Shown piece by piece: positions 24,313 through 35,477 of a stretch of 64,000 nt of DNA. The notes beneath the pieces are model-generated. The model worked only from the letters and a program-made list of their open reading frames with translations. It had not been told where the DNA came from and did not search any database. Positions within the stretch are counted from its first letter, which is position 1. Each line of letters starts with the position of its first letter. Where the stretch lies: contig CAMGYJ010000008.1 in NCBI GenBank assembly GCA_946122785.1, positions 4,551,742 through 4,615,741 on the forward strand, read 5' to 3'. The position numbers and the translations under genes are program-made. The stretch is from Linum tenue (taxonomy: Eukaryota; Streptophyta; Magnoliopsida; Malpighiales; Linaceae).

Positions 24313-27185
24313 AGTCCATGTTAGAAGTTAGAAAACAATGATAAGGAGATGCACCAATAATTGGAAACTCATGAGGTGTTTCTTACTAGCTATTATCATC
24401 ATTCTCAATGAACGATCGAAATCAATTTATGTCCAATGGCTTGATATCGGTATTGTATTATCTAGATAGGTTTAGCTATTAGGGATAAGATTGAATTTTT
24501 CTGAACATATTGTTAAGATTACAATAAAAAAAAAGTTCTCAAAATGATAAATGAGGGGAAAGGGATTTCAATAAAATTATCTCGTGCGCCGATAGTTGTT
24601 ATTAACTTATAATAACACTGGTATCTTGTAGTAGTTATTAAGACAATATTGACTAACTAAATCTTATAATTAAAAAACTGTTAGGATTATTAAAATCACA
24701 CATTTTAATAAGTTCATATAAATCACATAAAATACTATGACTTCATCTCGTGTCGAGGAGACACCTTCCTAGCAACCTAGCCTAACTCATTGACTTGGGA
24801 AGAGATTGAACTTGTACAAAAATGAGAAATTGGTAACTCCTAAACCCTTTTCAAGGTATGACCATTCACTGTTTTAGTTGAGATTTGAGAGGGTCACTTC
24901 AACATACATATTTTTTTCTTTTTTGGGTGAGACCAAACAAACTATAAGCTCCTTGAGCCCCAAAGTGGGTAATAGATTAGTGAACCAACATATATTTGAG
25001 CAATTTTTCCCCCTTCTTTCTTTCAACATTTGTCAACCCTCCCAGGTGTGAGAAAGAAGAAAGACCCCAAAGCCACCAAGATGATTGGATCCAGCACAAT
25101 AAAGCAAAAAAGGTGGTAGTTAGGTTTTCAAGTTTTGGACACATATATTTTTATTTGTTATGTACATAGATAGTGGAGATCCTAATCTAAGTCCTAAATC
25201 TAAAAATGCATTGTTATTTCCCAAAGCCACCCTAGTCAGCTAAGCTAGCAAATTATAATAATTAAGCAAACCCATGTTGAGAATAATTTCAATTAATTAA
25301 GAAATAGCATTGGCTCATGCATGATTCCTTTGGTATAGCCAGTCAGTCACTAACTTCCAAGGATATGAATAAAGATGCCTCATGTGTTTCCAATATCATC
25401 ATGACTACAACAGAGATCAAGTTCATTTTTGTTTAACAAAGAAAGTTAACCAACTTTGATTATGAGTGAGTGGGATATAAGGCTGAAGATTTTACTCATC
25501 ATGAACAATTAATTACCAAATCCAACGGTTGAAATAACTAAGGTTGTTGTATGATTGCATATAAAAAATTTCGTTGTAAGTCTGTGGTTTTGAACCGGAC
25601 GATTGATCAATAATTCAAATTTTGCCTATATTATTGCGAGAAATACTACTGCTTATACGCCGATTTATTAGCTAGATTACATACCTTCACTCACTCGCCA
25701 ACATAACTGCATCGACGATCATAATGCATGTGTGAAATTATCATAATCTCCACCTAAATTTGCAAATCAACTAAACCCAATGGAAAAAGTATTATGAATT
25801 AGCAGAGAAAGTGCACTCGTTTTTCAAAGAGGAAAGAGAGGAGAAAGAGGAGAACAGTGGTGGGTCTTTCTTGTGGTTGTGATGAAGACTTCTGCGAGAT
25901 GATGAGCTTTTGAACAATAAAACACTTAACAAGGACTTGATTGATCATCATCAGTTTAATTAATAAGCCTATATTTGTTTATTAGCAAGTGGATTAAAGT
26001 GAAGCTAATTAGCTTCTTAACAAGAACTCTTCCGCCACCTTCAATCCCTTTCACCCTCTCCCTCTCTCATTAGAGTTGTAGTTAGTAAGATTCGGGAAGA
26101 TCCGCCCAGAAAAAGCAGCGAGATTAAGATTAAAAAAACGAGGGGGGAACACATCATTAATTGGTATATAAAAATAATTCCAACACAAGCTAAACAGAAA
26201 ACAGTAATTTTTGTAATCAATAAAACACAAAAAGTATTGGTTGTGGGACGACATAATTTGAAAAGAAAATTGTTTATAGATTTCAACGTCAATCACGCAA
26301 ACATCTCCTCTAAACTAGAACAAATGACAGTCCATCATCGCCACGTAACTTGGGAGGTGGCCCAATACATATATTGCTCATACATGCTAACTAACACCTG
26401 AGAATGAATTCTCGTCCTCCTCTCTCAAGCTCAGGTCTGATCAATTCGATTAGCGTGTTTATACGTAATACGAAAATCAATCACCCTACATATTTCTTGT
26501 TGTGTGCTAAGTTGAAAAAGAAGCGAAATCTATAGATATAATCTTATTTGACAGAAAAATGCATTCGTTTTATTTGGATTGGTGGAGTTTGAACTGGACA
26601 TGTTTACAACTTATTATTTTTTCCAACGGTTACAACAAAGTTTTAATAAAATAAATTTTAATGTAAAAATCAGAACAAAAACCAATTATATATCGATATG
26701 ATATAGCCTCTATTTCATAGTGTTAGACATCGATATGAGATTCATTTTCATGCCTCTTCCAAATAACATACACGAGTTATCTGAAGCAATTGGCTCTTAA
26801 AAATACACCAGAATCTTTAATTACGATGTCTTGTGCTCAACTCTCCACAATCTCTAACACTTACATGGATGATTTAACAACATATTATAGTGATTATGTG
26901 CAAAATTTATCAAGCCTACAAACCAATAATTTGATTTTTATTTAAGAGGTTGTATTATAGATCAATACGAAATTTATTTTTAGTTCTGTCCATCACTAAC
27001 TCTGAGTGGTCCGAAATAACTATTCCTTGATCAGATATAACCCTTACTCACTTAGATTTGATTGGATTCGATGGTTTCCCACCTGGTCACATCCCTACAA
27101 ACTGAAGTGAAAGATGCATTTGAATGATGAAGTCGATCTTGTTGTAGCCCACATTCACATAACATATCATAGAAGTTGCTCAAAA

Positions 27186-27234
<49 letters not shown>

Positions 27235-27887
27235 TGTGAAATAATTGACCATTTACACTACATGGAGCAATCAGTAAGTATATAAGTTAATGGCCCACGT
27301 GTCACAATCAAACATATCTCCCATATCTTCCAACAGATACGCCCAAGTTATTGTGTTTTCAACAATTATGTTCCTTCCATTATGTGCTGCTACGCTTTCA
27401 AACCCACCTTTCCTTTGTTCTTTCATGTCGATCTCTCTCTTGCTTCAAATTGCTTAATCAACAAGTTATAGAACGTGAATTGATATCTATCTAGCTGTTT
27501 AACCAACCAGAATCTAATTAGGTATGAACGGGGGTTCAACCGATTTGTGAATAGTAGGGCAAAGGCTATATTGACACTTTTTTTTTCTTCATGTACTCAT
27601 CTTTCTCTATCTTGTAATAAAGCATTGACATCTAAGTATGTTGGTTGCACATTAACCATGTTTTCTTACGTACAAAGGCATTTAACTCGAGAGGTCACAT
27701 GTGTATTTCTTAAGCACTTTCATGTTTCCAATTTGTGATAATCTCTGATTTATTATTTGCATAAACTTCTTCATGAGTTAAAGTAGTCCGACCATCAAAT
27801 ACAATAAAACAACGAACGAGAAGTTCTTGGAGCGTTGACTGCATGGATGCATAATGTGATACTGGTAGGAGATGCTCTTCATTATAT
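24313..27887. other. Long intergenic stretch without a recognisable gene
   Basis: About 3.6 kb of AT-rich DNA. The only clear feature is a (GA)n microsatellite at 27188-27230. The longest frames (26041-26296 minus, 27547-27738 plus) have no domain, no splice context and no codon bias. Old, end-less transposon debris cannot be excluded. Confidence 0.5.
27188..27230. repeat. (GA)n microsatellite
   Basis: About 21 uninterrupted GA units. Confidence 0.97.
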
Positions 27888-27903
27888 AACTGCAGACACT
27901 ATC

Positions 27904-28106
27904 GCCAAAGGTTACATAGCCTGGTGGTAAGGGAGGAGGATTGGTGACCATAAGGTCCCAGGTTCGATCCTCACCGCCACCATGGTGTTCCCGGAGGCAT
28001 CCCGCTATCACCCGGACACCGCCGGCGGAGATCCTGGGGTTTAGCCCGACTACGGCACCACAAAATGTGGTGACCGTGAAGGGTGTTCCTCGTTATAAAA
28101 AAAAAA
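27904..28106 (+). mobile_element. tRNA-derived SINE, about 203 bp
   Basis: A polymerase III box A (tagcctggtgg, 27917-27927) and box B (ggttcgatcc, 27961-27970) are spaced as in tRNA-type SINEs. The body is GC-rich and ends in an A tail at about 28097-28108. A 16-base direct repeat, aactgcagacactatc, flanks it at 27888-27903 and 28107-28122, the length expected for LINE-primed insertion. The perfect TSD suggests a fairly recent insertion. It is not a tRNA gene: no cloverleaf can be completed. Confidence 0.93.
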
Positions 28107-28122
28107 AACTGCAGACACTATC

Positions 28123-28898
28123 AAATCCATCCGTCCGTCTCTATTCTTTTCTCTTTTTCCTCGACTCATAATGCATAATATTGCACCGTTAAGGGATCCA
28201 AGTTTTGACTTTTGAGTGAAAGTTCGAAGAAGCTGTATTATGGAGATAGTGGTACGTAGTAGTGGGAATGGTTTTGGTGGTATTGCGTTCGCAGTCAGCT
28301 TTAGCACCTTGGAAAGGCATATTCAAACAAAAGAGCTCCTTCCCTTAATTTTCCAAAGCCTTTTGTTCCTCAATGGTAGAATCCAACTAATATAACATCT
28401 TAATATATATAACATCAGTTTAGAGTAAATATTATTTTATAAGAAAACAAAACATGATTAGGTTTAGTAGATCTGGATCATGGATGAACAACATTAACAT
28501 TGTTATTATATATGTGATTGAGAGGCATACGTGTCAAATACAAATGTGTGGTGGTCTCTCTTGTAAGTTGTAACCCCCATTATGTACAATTTGTTTGTTT
28601 TTTTAATAATCCCCATTGTTTACATTTAAGTAGTGGGTCTTTGGTACACCAAGCGCAAATAAAGAATATACTCTAAACTGATGGATGATCATGATCGTTA
28701 ATCTAGTTTAATGGTGATCTTCAAATGTAATTTGTACCATATTCAAACCGAAGATATGTTAGCTTCTCATTGGCTATTCCACACTTTGAAACCCACTTAC
28801 ACTTTGCATCATCACTCTAAGTGGTCCACAGCAGCATGCATACCTCTCCCTTTCTCTGGTTTTTCATTTTGATTTCTTCCCCTTCTATTACACACACT
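28123..28898. other. Intergenic, nothing recognised
   Basis: AT-rich DNA with no supported gene or element boundary. Confidence 0.45.
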
Positions 28899-29148
28899 TA
28901 GGGGTGACAATTTGTGTTCGGGTTTTCGGTTTTAACCGAACTCGAACCAATAACATGTATTACCGGGTTTTCGATTTTGGTTTCTATTTTTTGGTTCGGT
29001 TTCGGGTATAGCTAAAAACATAAACGCTTGTATTTTCGGACCGAAAACTCTCTAGTCAATTTCGTATTTGGTTTTCAAAAAGATAACGGTTTTTGGTTTT
29101 TTGGGTTTGGGTTCGGTTACCCGAACCCGAACCGAACCGCCAACCCTA
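28899..29148. mobile_element. Small hAT-like MITE, 250 bp
   Basis: The ends taggggtgacaa and (right, reverse-complemented) tagggttggcgg match imperfectly. Subterminal words such as cgggtt and ggttcggtt recur in both orientations (cgaaccgaacc near the right end). No TSD is preserved, so the borders are approximate. Confidence 0.55.
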
Positions 29149-29488
29149 TTCCACAGTACATAGTTTAGGATAAGATATGAATAACATTTATCGGAATGCT
29201 ATATGTGGGTAATGGATTATTAGCAAACCATTCATCCATCCATTCATTTAGTCAGGTTATCTAGAGTAAACGCTAATGATCTAATACGTACGACTCGAGA
29301 CAGTTTCAGAGGAGATGTAAAACTATCACTAGAGCTAATTGGACAAGAATTTTGTATAATTTTTGATTGACTTGAAAGAAATGGTTCAGAATAAACTCTT
29401 ATGACACCGAAATTTTATTTTCGCGCGATGAACTTGATCTAACAGATTGATTATAGACATATTTCAAATAGTCATTGACGGAAAGGCT
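29149..29488. other. Intergenic, nothing recognised
   Basis: Short AT-rich spacer between two MITEs, without frames of interest. Confidence 0.4.
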
Positions 29489-29496
29489 AATTCAAC

Positions 29497-30189
29497 TAGG
29501 GATGGCAACAAAACCCGAACCCACGGGTACCCACCCGATCCAACCAGGTCAACGCGGGTAAAATTTGTGTTGACGGGTTTTGGGTCGGGTTTGGGTTTGA
29601 ATCCGTTCACTATTAATCGGGTTGGGTTTGGGTTTAGGTAAACCCGCCCCATGGGTACCCGCCCACACCCATATAATTAATTTTCTTGATATATTTAATA
29701 TTCTAAACAACTAATCTTATTTATGTTTGTGAAGAAATGTCTAGTTTTTTCAATCTAATTGTTTAGAATGAAGTTGATGTTATCGAGTGGAGAGTGGGGA
29801 AACTTAATTGAAAGGAAGAAGCTTTCAATTAATCATGTTATTTATGGATAATTTGTGATTTGCTTCAATTTTCTTGAGTCTTCTAGATTGGTGTTGAACA
29901 ATTTGTATAGTTAATTTGTGATTTGCTTGAATTTTTAGAATGATGTTTTATATATGGATAATTTGTATTGAGAGATTGAGATTTGACTTTAATTTTGATA
30001 GGAACTTGTTATTGTAAATTTTTTACGACAAAAACCCGTGGGTACTCATGAACCCGCGAATACCCAACGGGTTGGGTTGGGTTTGAGTTTTTCAAACCCA
30101 ATGGATTTTACCCCGGATTTTTTTCACGGATAAACCCATGGATTTGAATTTGGCAAAACCCGACCCAACCTGACCCATTGCCATCCCTA
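29497..30189. mobile_element. hAT-type MITE with tagggatggcaa ends, 693 bp
   Basis: A perfect 12-base terminal inverted repeat, tagggatggcaa, is present at both ends. A perfect 8-bp TSD, aattcaac, lies at 29489-29496 and 30190-30197. Both subterminal regions are dense in gggtttgggtt/aacccgaaccc words, which give a false telomere-like look. The interior is AT-rich and non-coding. Confidence 0.95.
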
Positions 30190-30445
30190 AATTCAACCCT
30201 CACACTTTCGACAAAAAAAAACATACTTTGTAGCTGTCATACTGACACTGTCCATTAAGAGTTAAGACCATTTCACTATTTTTTTGTTTCCATGTAATTA
30301 ACTCGCTACATACAATAAGTCCGCTAGCCCTTTTTCACTTTCTGTTTATCCACTATAGACAAACATTACCCTCCATCACTCCCTCTTCTCCTCCCCTGCT
30401 TTGAGCTTTCCAAATTCCCTCTTTCTTTTCTTGTTAATCCATTTG

Positions 30446-30462
30446 CTATATATTATATATAC
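30446..30462 (+). promoter_or_regulatory. Likely TATA box of the zinc-finger gene
   Basis: The sequence ctatatattatatatac lies about 165 bases before the start codon, followed by a pyrimidine-rich leader. This spacing would place transcription start near 30490. Confidence 0.5.
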
Positions 30463-30504
30463 ATACTCCAACTCCTCCAACCCACCTCTTCTACTTACTT
30501 ACTG

Positions 30505-30509
<5 letters not shown>

Positions 30510-30547
<38 letters not shown>
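30510..30547 (+). repeat. (CT)n microsatellite in the leader of the zinc-finger gene
   Basis: About 19 CT units between the TATA-like element and the start codon, a frequent feature of plant 5' UTRs and a possible GAGA-factor (BPC) binding tract. Confidence 0.9.
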
Positions 30548-30548
<1 letters not shown>

Positions 30549-30624
30549 ACCAACTAAATTTCCCTACACTGTACAGTTAACTTCATCGTTACTCTGTTCA
30601 CAAGTTGTGAGTTGGAATCGATTC

Positions 30625-31491
30625 ATGGAAGAAATGGAGCTTCAAAACTACCAAAAGCCCGACACGTCGTCGTCATCCTCCGCTTCCCCACGGCTGAAGC
30701 TCTTCGGCTTCAACGTCTCCTCATCCAACTACTCAGAAGATTATGATTATAATCATAATTACAACAGCTATTACGATGAGGACCACCATCACCGGCACCA
30801 AATCAACGCCGCAGCTGAATCACTGGAATCCAGCTGTTTCACTTCTTCCACATCGGGCCCACCAGCTCCGCCGCCGACGGCGGCAGACGGCGGCGGGAAC
30901 GGCAGGAAGTACGAGTGCCAGTACTGCTGCAGGGAGTTCGCCAATTCCCAGGCTCTAGGGGGACACCAGAACGCCCACAAGAAGGAGCGCCAGCAGCTGA
31001 AGCGGGCCCAGTTGCAAGCCACACGCAACGCAGCGGCGGCCGCGGCTGCCGCCGTCTCGTTTGCCGGCGGCATGATCAGGAATCCCATGTGCTCCGCCTT
31101 CGCTCCGCCGCCGCATCTCCTCCCTTCTCCTCCAGCCAGCGGCGCTGGATCCCTAATTGGTCCTCCGTCTTGGGTTTATTTGCCCCGTACCGCGCCGCCG
31201 TTCGGGGTCTCCCATGGCGCCGTGTTCAGTGGTGGAGGGATGGCCGGGGGGAGCGGCGGCGGCGGCGGTGGTGGGAGAGGCGCGGGGGGATTTTTGTACG
31301 GTGGTGGTGGTGGCGCCGTTGGGGAATTGGGATTGTTGGGTGGGCCAGCCCTGCAAGGGATGGGCGGGTCCCACCACAGTCCGGATGGGCCGACCTCGCT
31401 TAGCAGATTCTCGAGAGGAGAAGGTGGGCCCAGTTTTGACGACTCGTTGGGCTTGGACTTGCATCTCAGTCTGGCTCCAGCTGGCCCATGA
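30625..31491 (+). CDS. C2H2 zinc-finger repressor, ZFP5/6/8-GIS type
   Basis: A single exon encodes 288 aa. One zinc finger at residues 96-118 (Cys98, Cys101, His114, His118) contains the plant signature QALGGH in [20 protein letters not shown], followed by a basic [12 protein letters not shown] helix extension. Upstream is the short conserved motif RLKLFGFNV. The C-terminus ends in an EAR repression motif, DLHLSLAP. Between them are Ala, Pro and Gly-rich low-complexity stretches, including a glycine run. This layout is that of the ZFP5/ZFP6/ZFP8/GIS2 group, nuclear factors that integrate gibberellin and cytokinin signals in trichome and root-hair development. I start at the ATG at 30625 because the frame has only a GTG before it. 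Assignment to the group is firm; the exact orthologue is not. Confidence 0.92.
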   Translation: MEEMELQNYQKPDTSSSSSASPRLKLFGFNVSSSNYSEDYDYNHNYNSYYDEDHHHRHQINAAAESLESSCFTSSTSGPPAPPPTAADGGGNGRKYECQYCCREFANSQALGGHQNAHKKERQQLKRAQLQATRNAAAAAAAAVSFAGGMIRNPMCSAFAPPPHLLPSPPASGAGSLIGPPSWVYLPRTAPPFGVSHGAVFSGGGMAGGSGGGGGGGRGAGGFLYGGGGGAVGELGLLGGPALQGMGGSHHSPDGPTSLSRFSRGEGGPSFDDSLGLDLHLSLAPAGP

Positions 31492-33980
31492 TCTCCTTTT
31501 TTGCTCTTGGTTATACATATATTTTTTTTTTGTATTTGTATTTGCTGTAGGAATATATGACTTTGGATGTTCATCATTTAGACTCCGATGATCTTGTACA
31601 TTTCTCCAATTAATATTTATTTATCTTGATGGAATCCGTGATTCATTTTCAGTATTGATATATTTATTGATCTTTCTATAATTTCTCACTTAATTTCGTA
31701 ATTAATTTGCTAGAAAATCACTGAAGAACAAATGAACATAATGAAAGCAAGCAATAGCCATTTTAAGTCTTCGATAGGTCAAAAGGAGGGCGACTTTGTT
31801 GAAATATGGGTATCATATTGTAGTTGGCTTAGTGATGATATTGCCTCTTCTTGATCTTCTCTGTTTCCAACTCCTCCCTTCATGGCTCCAAATGTCGTGA
31901 CTCACGATGTTGCTGTTAGGGAAAAGACAAAAAGGAAAGTATGCACATTTTCTTAGTTAGGGAGAATCAAAGGGAGACAGGAAAACATGTTTTTTTCTAT
32001 GATTAATAATTCAGAACGGTTTACTGTTTGAAAGCTAAGGTCTCAATGCAATTTCATATGGAGTAGCAAGTCTCCCAAATCTCCAACTAACCCTTTTAAA
32101 TTTGGTCCATCCCATGATGCAAATAAGATATAGGTGGAGGTGGTAGGAAGATTCGTTTGGAGGCCATGTTTGTCACCTTTATGTCAATTGTCAAAGGTAT
32201 AGATTGTAGCTAGATTAACCAAATTTTAATCATTAATAATAAGTAAACTTATTAGATTTTTTCAACAATTCATGTGGGTCCAAGTCCTCACATGCTTGCC
32301 AAAAATTCTTTCCCTGATTAGAAAAATTGGAGCTTCCTACCCAAAAGACAAGAAAGAACAGAAAATGGAGCTTTATTTGTGTTTAATTTGAATTAATTCT
32401 ATGGAAAGTAGGATTTATCTAATTCATACGGGTAATGATCAATTTATTTCAATAATTTTAATTTCTTATCGAAAAATATAAGAAAATTCGATAACTTGTA
32501 CTTGGTAATATATATCACGTGGTAGTTTAAGTGTAATACAATCAATGAATTAAAATAGATTTCATAAATATTCATCTTTAAAGAAGAAAAAGAAAAGATT
32601 TATCTAAGATAATTAATTTATCCAAATTATAGTAAAATTAAAATGACAGAAAACAAGTACTAAGCAGTGTATTTATGATGCCAGTCATGCAGACAAATGC
32701 TAATTATGTTTAACAATGGTTCATTCATCCTTTGCCCCATTGTATTCTATCCCCTATTAGAAAAACTATGAATCTATGTTTTTCAAACTGCAAAACAGAC
32801 AAACAGTCAAACATGATATACCTAACCTTGTTTAAGAATTATGATGATAGGTACACATATGTTGAGTATTACACTCCACATGCATGGAATTCGGTTGAGA
32901 ATATAACGAATGATGAGGAGTACTTGTGCATTATAAGGAACTGATATATTAATGAAGTTTTGACAATTAGGGTTTAGAAAGAACACATGACAGATGTGAG
33001 GTGTGGGATGTGAATGGCAACATGTATGCATGTTATTGCACAACCAAAATCTGTCAGCGGACCCTGAAATCTGAACAATTTCGTTTTTTGTCTCTCAAAA
33101 AAATTACAAGAGAAAAAATAATTAGAAACCTCTACCGAAACTTACCCAAAACATCACTTATCCTACAAAATTAAAAGAATTTAAAAGAGGATAATAACAA
33201 AACTTTACATGCCACTTTACGGACAACTAAGTTGATAGTACGCAGAACTGCACTAAATGAAACACTAAACAACTACATTGTAGTAAAGAGTTTTCCTATC
33301 TGCCGCCCCAAATTATTAAAGCATCCATTTTTGATGTATGTATAGACTATAGTAGTAGGTATGTTGGTGCATGCATGTTTCATAGTTCTTGTACCCATCC
33401 CCATCTTTGTTATTAGCTCCTTTAAAAAGGCATCCTAGGTCAGAACAGAAGGAGGAGAATTTCCAAACTACATGGGCTAAACCTAATATGACTTCACGTA
33501 GGTTTAGGTTTATGTATATGTAGGTGGGCCATAATATTTCTTTTTATGACTTAGGATAAAGTGTCACATGCTCTAACACAATTATAATTAGGAGTCAGAA
33601 ACTAAATCAGACACATTAAGTTCTCTAATTTTGTCTCATTTTAGAAACAAGAGTGGAAAATAAATTCATATATTGTTTTTGGAAAATGAGAAATCAGACA
33701 ATCGGTACTGTCTTAAATAGGAAAAAAAAAACATTTTTTTACTAGAATTGGTGGTCTGGAATGATTCTCTTTCTTCAAATTATGACTAATCCTTTAGTTA
33801 CAATAGACTAGATCATATAACAAGAGAACAATTTCATACAATGATTGATATAAATTCGTTTGTTCCCATCAACAAAGATACACCATGTCGTCATACGTTA
33901 AACATAAGGAGAAAAACTCTTGAAGCGGATGTAACCCAAGTAAAACCACACCATTTACTGGTAAGAATGATGGAGAAAGA
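31492..33980. other. Intergenic, nothing recognised
   Basis: About 2.5 kb of AT-rich DNA downstream of the zinc-finger gene. The frames at 32732-33043 have no domain content. No clear repeat ends were found. Confidence 0.5.
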
Positions 33981-33991
33981 CCTTTTTTTAA

Positions 33992-34296
33992 GGGTAAATG
34001 CCACATTTGGTCATTGAGATTACTAAATCATGCCATGTTTAGTCACTAGAAAAAATTAATATCAATTTTGGTCACTCGAATTGCTAAAACATGTCACTCG
34101 GATGATTTCAGTAATTCGAATGACATTCATAAAAAAAAGAGTAATTCGAGTGACCAGAGTGGACGGAGGCTAGCGGGAGAGTGATTAAATGTGACATGTT
34201 TTAGTAATTCGAATGACCAAAATTTATATTAATTTCTTCTAGTAACTAAACATAACACGATTTAATAATTCCAGTGACCAAATATGGCATTTACCC
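33992..34296. mobile_element. Mutator-like foldback MITE, 305 bp
   Basis: The first about 105 bases (gggtaaatgccacatttggt onward) recur inverted at the right end with roughly 85-90% identity. The flanking 9-mers tttttttaa and ttcttttag match at 7 of 9 positions, consistent with an old 9-bp TSD. No coding capacity. Confidence 0.75.
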
Positions 34297-34817
34297 TTCT
34301 TTTAGCTTCAGTAGACCCTAAATTACGGAATAAGAGAGCAACTTCACACGATAATTCTTATAAATTCCTTTGTTCATCTTTGCACGAAAAAGCAAAGGAG
34401 AAAAAATCTTGAAACAGATGTAACCTAAGAGTAAGACATACCATTTATTCCTAAACATGATGGAGAAATGAGCCTTGTATCGAAACTAAATAATACACAT
34501 ATATTGTCAATTAACCACGAAAGGCAGATTTGATTGGTTGCTTAGACTTCTTTGCTTTCCAACAGCGACCTTGTTATATGAATGCAGATAGATCAGATTA
34601 GATTGGCTGCTTTACTTAACAAGAAGGGGTAGCTTTCTTCCCGATCCCTTTCACTCTTCTTTCCTCCCTTCCCTTCGGTGGCCTCACACTTTGGATCTGC
34701 TTTCTATCTTTCTTGTTGTTTTGATTTACAAGGAAACTAAAAAGGAAGTGGCCAAGCCTACCCTACATATTTGAAAACTCGTGCACTTGCAAAGAAATTT
34801 ATTTCGGACTTTTTTTA
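34297..34817. other. Intergenic spacer between two foldback elements
   Basis: No frame or repeat end recognised. Confidence 0.4.
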
Positions 34818-35262
34818 AGGTAAATACAATTTAATATCCAAATCTTTTATTTTAAACAATATAATAGCCAAACCTTCTCGAAAACAATATAATATCCAAA
34901 TTGTCAACTTTCCGTCCGTTTGACCGTTGGTTGACACTTCAAAAAAGCTTTGTTTAGGGGAAATTGTCACAATACAACTTTGTTTTCTTGTTTTGGCATT
35001 GCAGATGCTGAATATTTAGATATTCTATACCATCATGGTGGAGTCATGGACTTCTCGGGTTTGGAACCACGATATGTTGGTGGTTTTTCAGAGAAGATAT
35101 CGATGGATATTGATGAAGCGTCGTACTTCGAACTTTTTTGAAGTGTCAACTAACGGTCAAACGAATGGAAAGTTGACGATTTGGATATTAGATTGTTTTC
35201 GAAAAGGTTTGGCTATTATTTTGTTTAAAATGAAAGGTTTGGATATTAAATTGCATTTACCT
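34818..35262 (+). mobile_element. Deleted Mutator-like element keeping a transposase scrap, 445 bp
   Basis: Long terminal inverted repeats of about 130 bases enclose a coding scrap: aggtaaatacaatttaatat on the left and aggtaaatgcaatttaatat from the right. The flanks are T-rich and could hold a degraded 9-bp TSD, but this is not clear. Both arms include the gtttgaccgttrgttgacac box seen in the other Mutator-like elements here. Confidence 0.75.
34974..35141 (+). pseudogene. Remnant of Mutator transposase N-terminal (PB1-like) region
   Basis: Between the inverted repeats an acceptor-like ttgcag precedes a frame reading LDILYHHGG ... YVGGFSEKISMDIDEASYFE, ended by a stop at the border of the right repeat. 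The spacing of HHGG, Y-GG and D-D--SYFEL matches the N-terminal region of plant MuDR-type transposases. The catalytic domain is absent, so this is a deletion derivative of an autonomous element. The match is by motif recognition only. Confidence 0.55.
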
Positions 35263-35477
35263 ATTTTTTATGGAAAGAAGAGTACAACACGGTTTCACAA
35301 ATACTGTGGTAGAAATCTCACAAGAAAAATCACTTCGCTGTGTACTAGAACAACTAGAAGAACAATTTTCTTCACTATGGTAGTAACCCTTTCAAACTAA
35401 CAATTTTCAGAAGTTAAAAGATAAACAAAAAATAACTATACTGACCTGCTCTTCCAAAGCTACCGCGGCTGCAACTC

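Noticed and set aside
27904..28106. tRNA gene
   Set aside because: Box A and box B are present but no cloverleaf closes, and the A tail and 16-base TSD show it is a SINE.
29497..30189. Telomere-like gggtttgggtt repeats
   Set aside because: They are subterminal words of a hAT-type MITE with a perfect TSD, not interstitial telomeric DNA; the plant TTTAGGG unit is not tandemly repeated.
30743..31591. Several overlapping frames on both strands around the zinc-finger gene
   Set aside because: They are shadows of the GC-rich, low-complexity coding sequence; only the frame with the C2H2 finger and EAR motif is supported.
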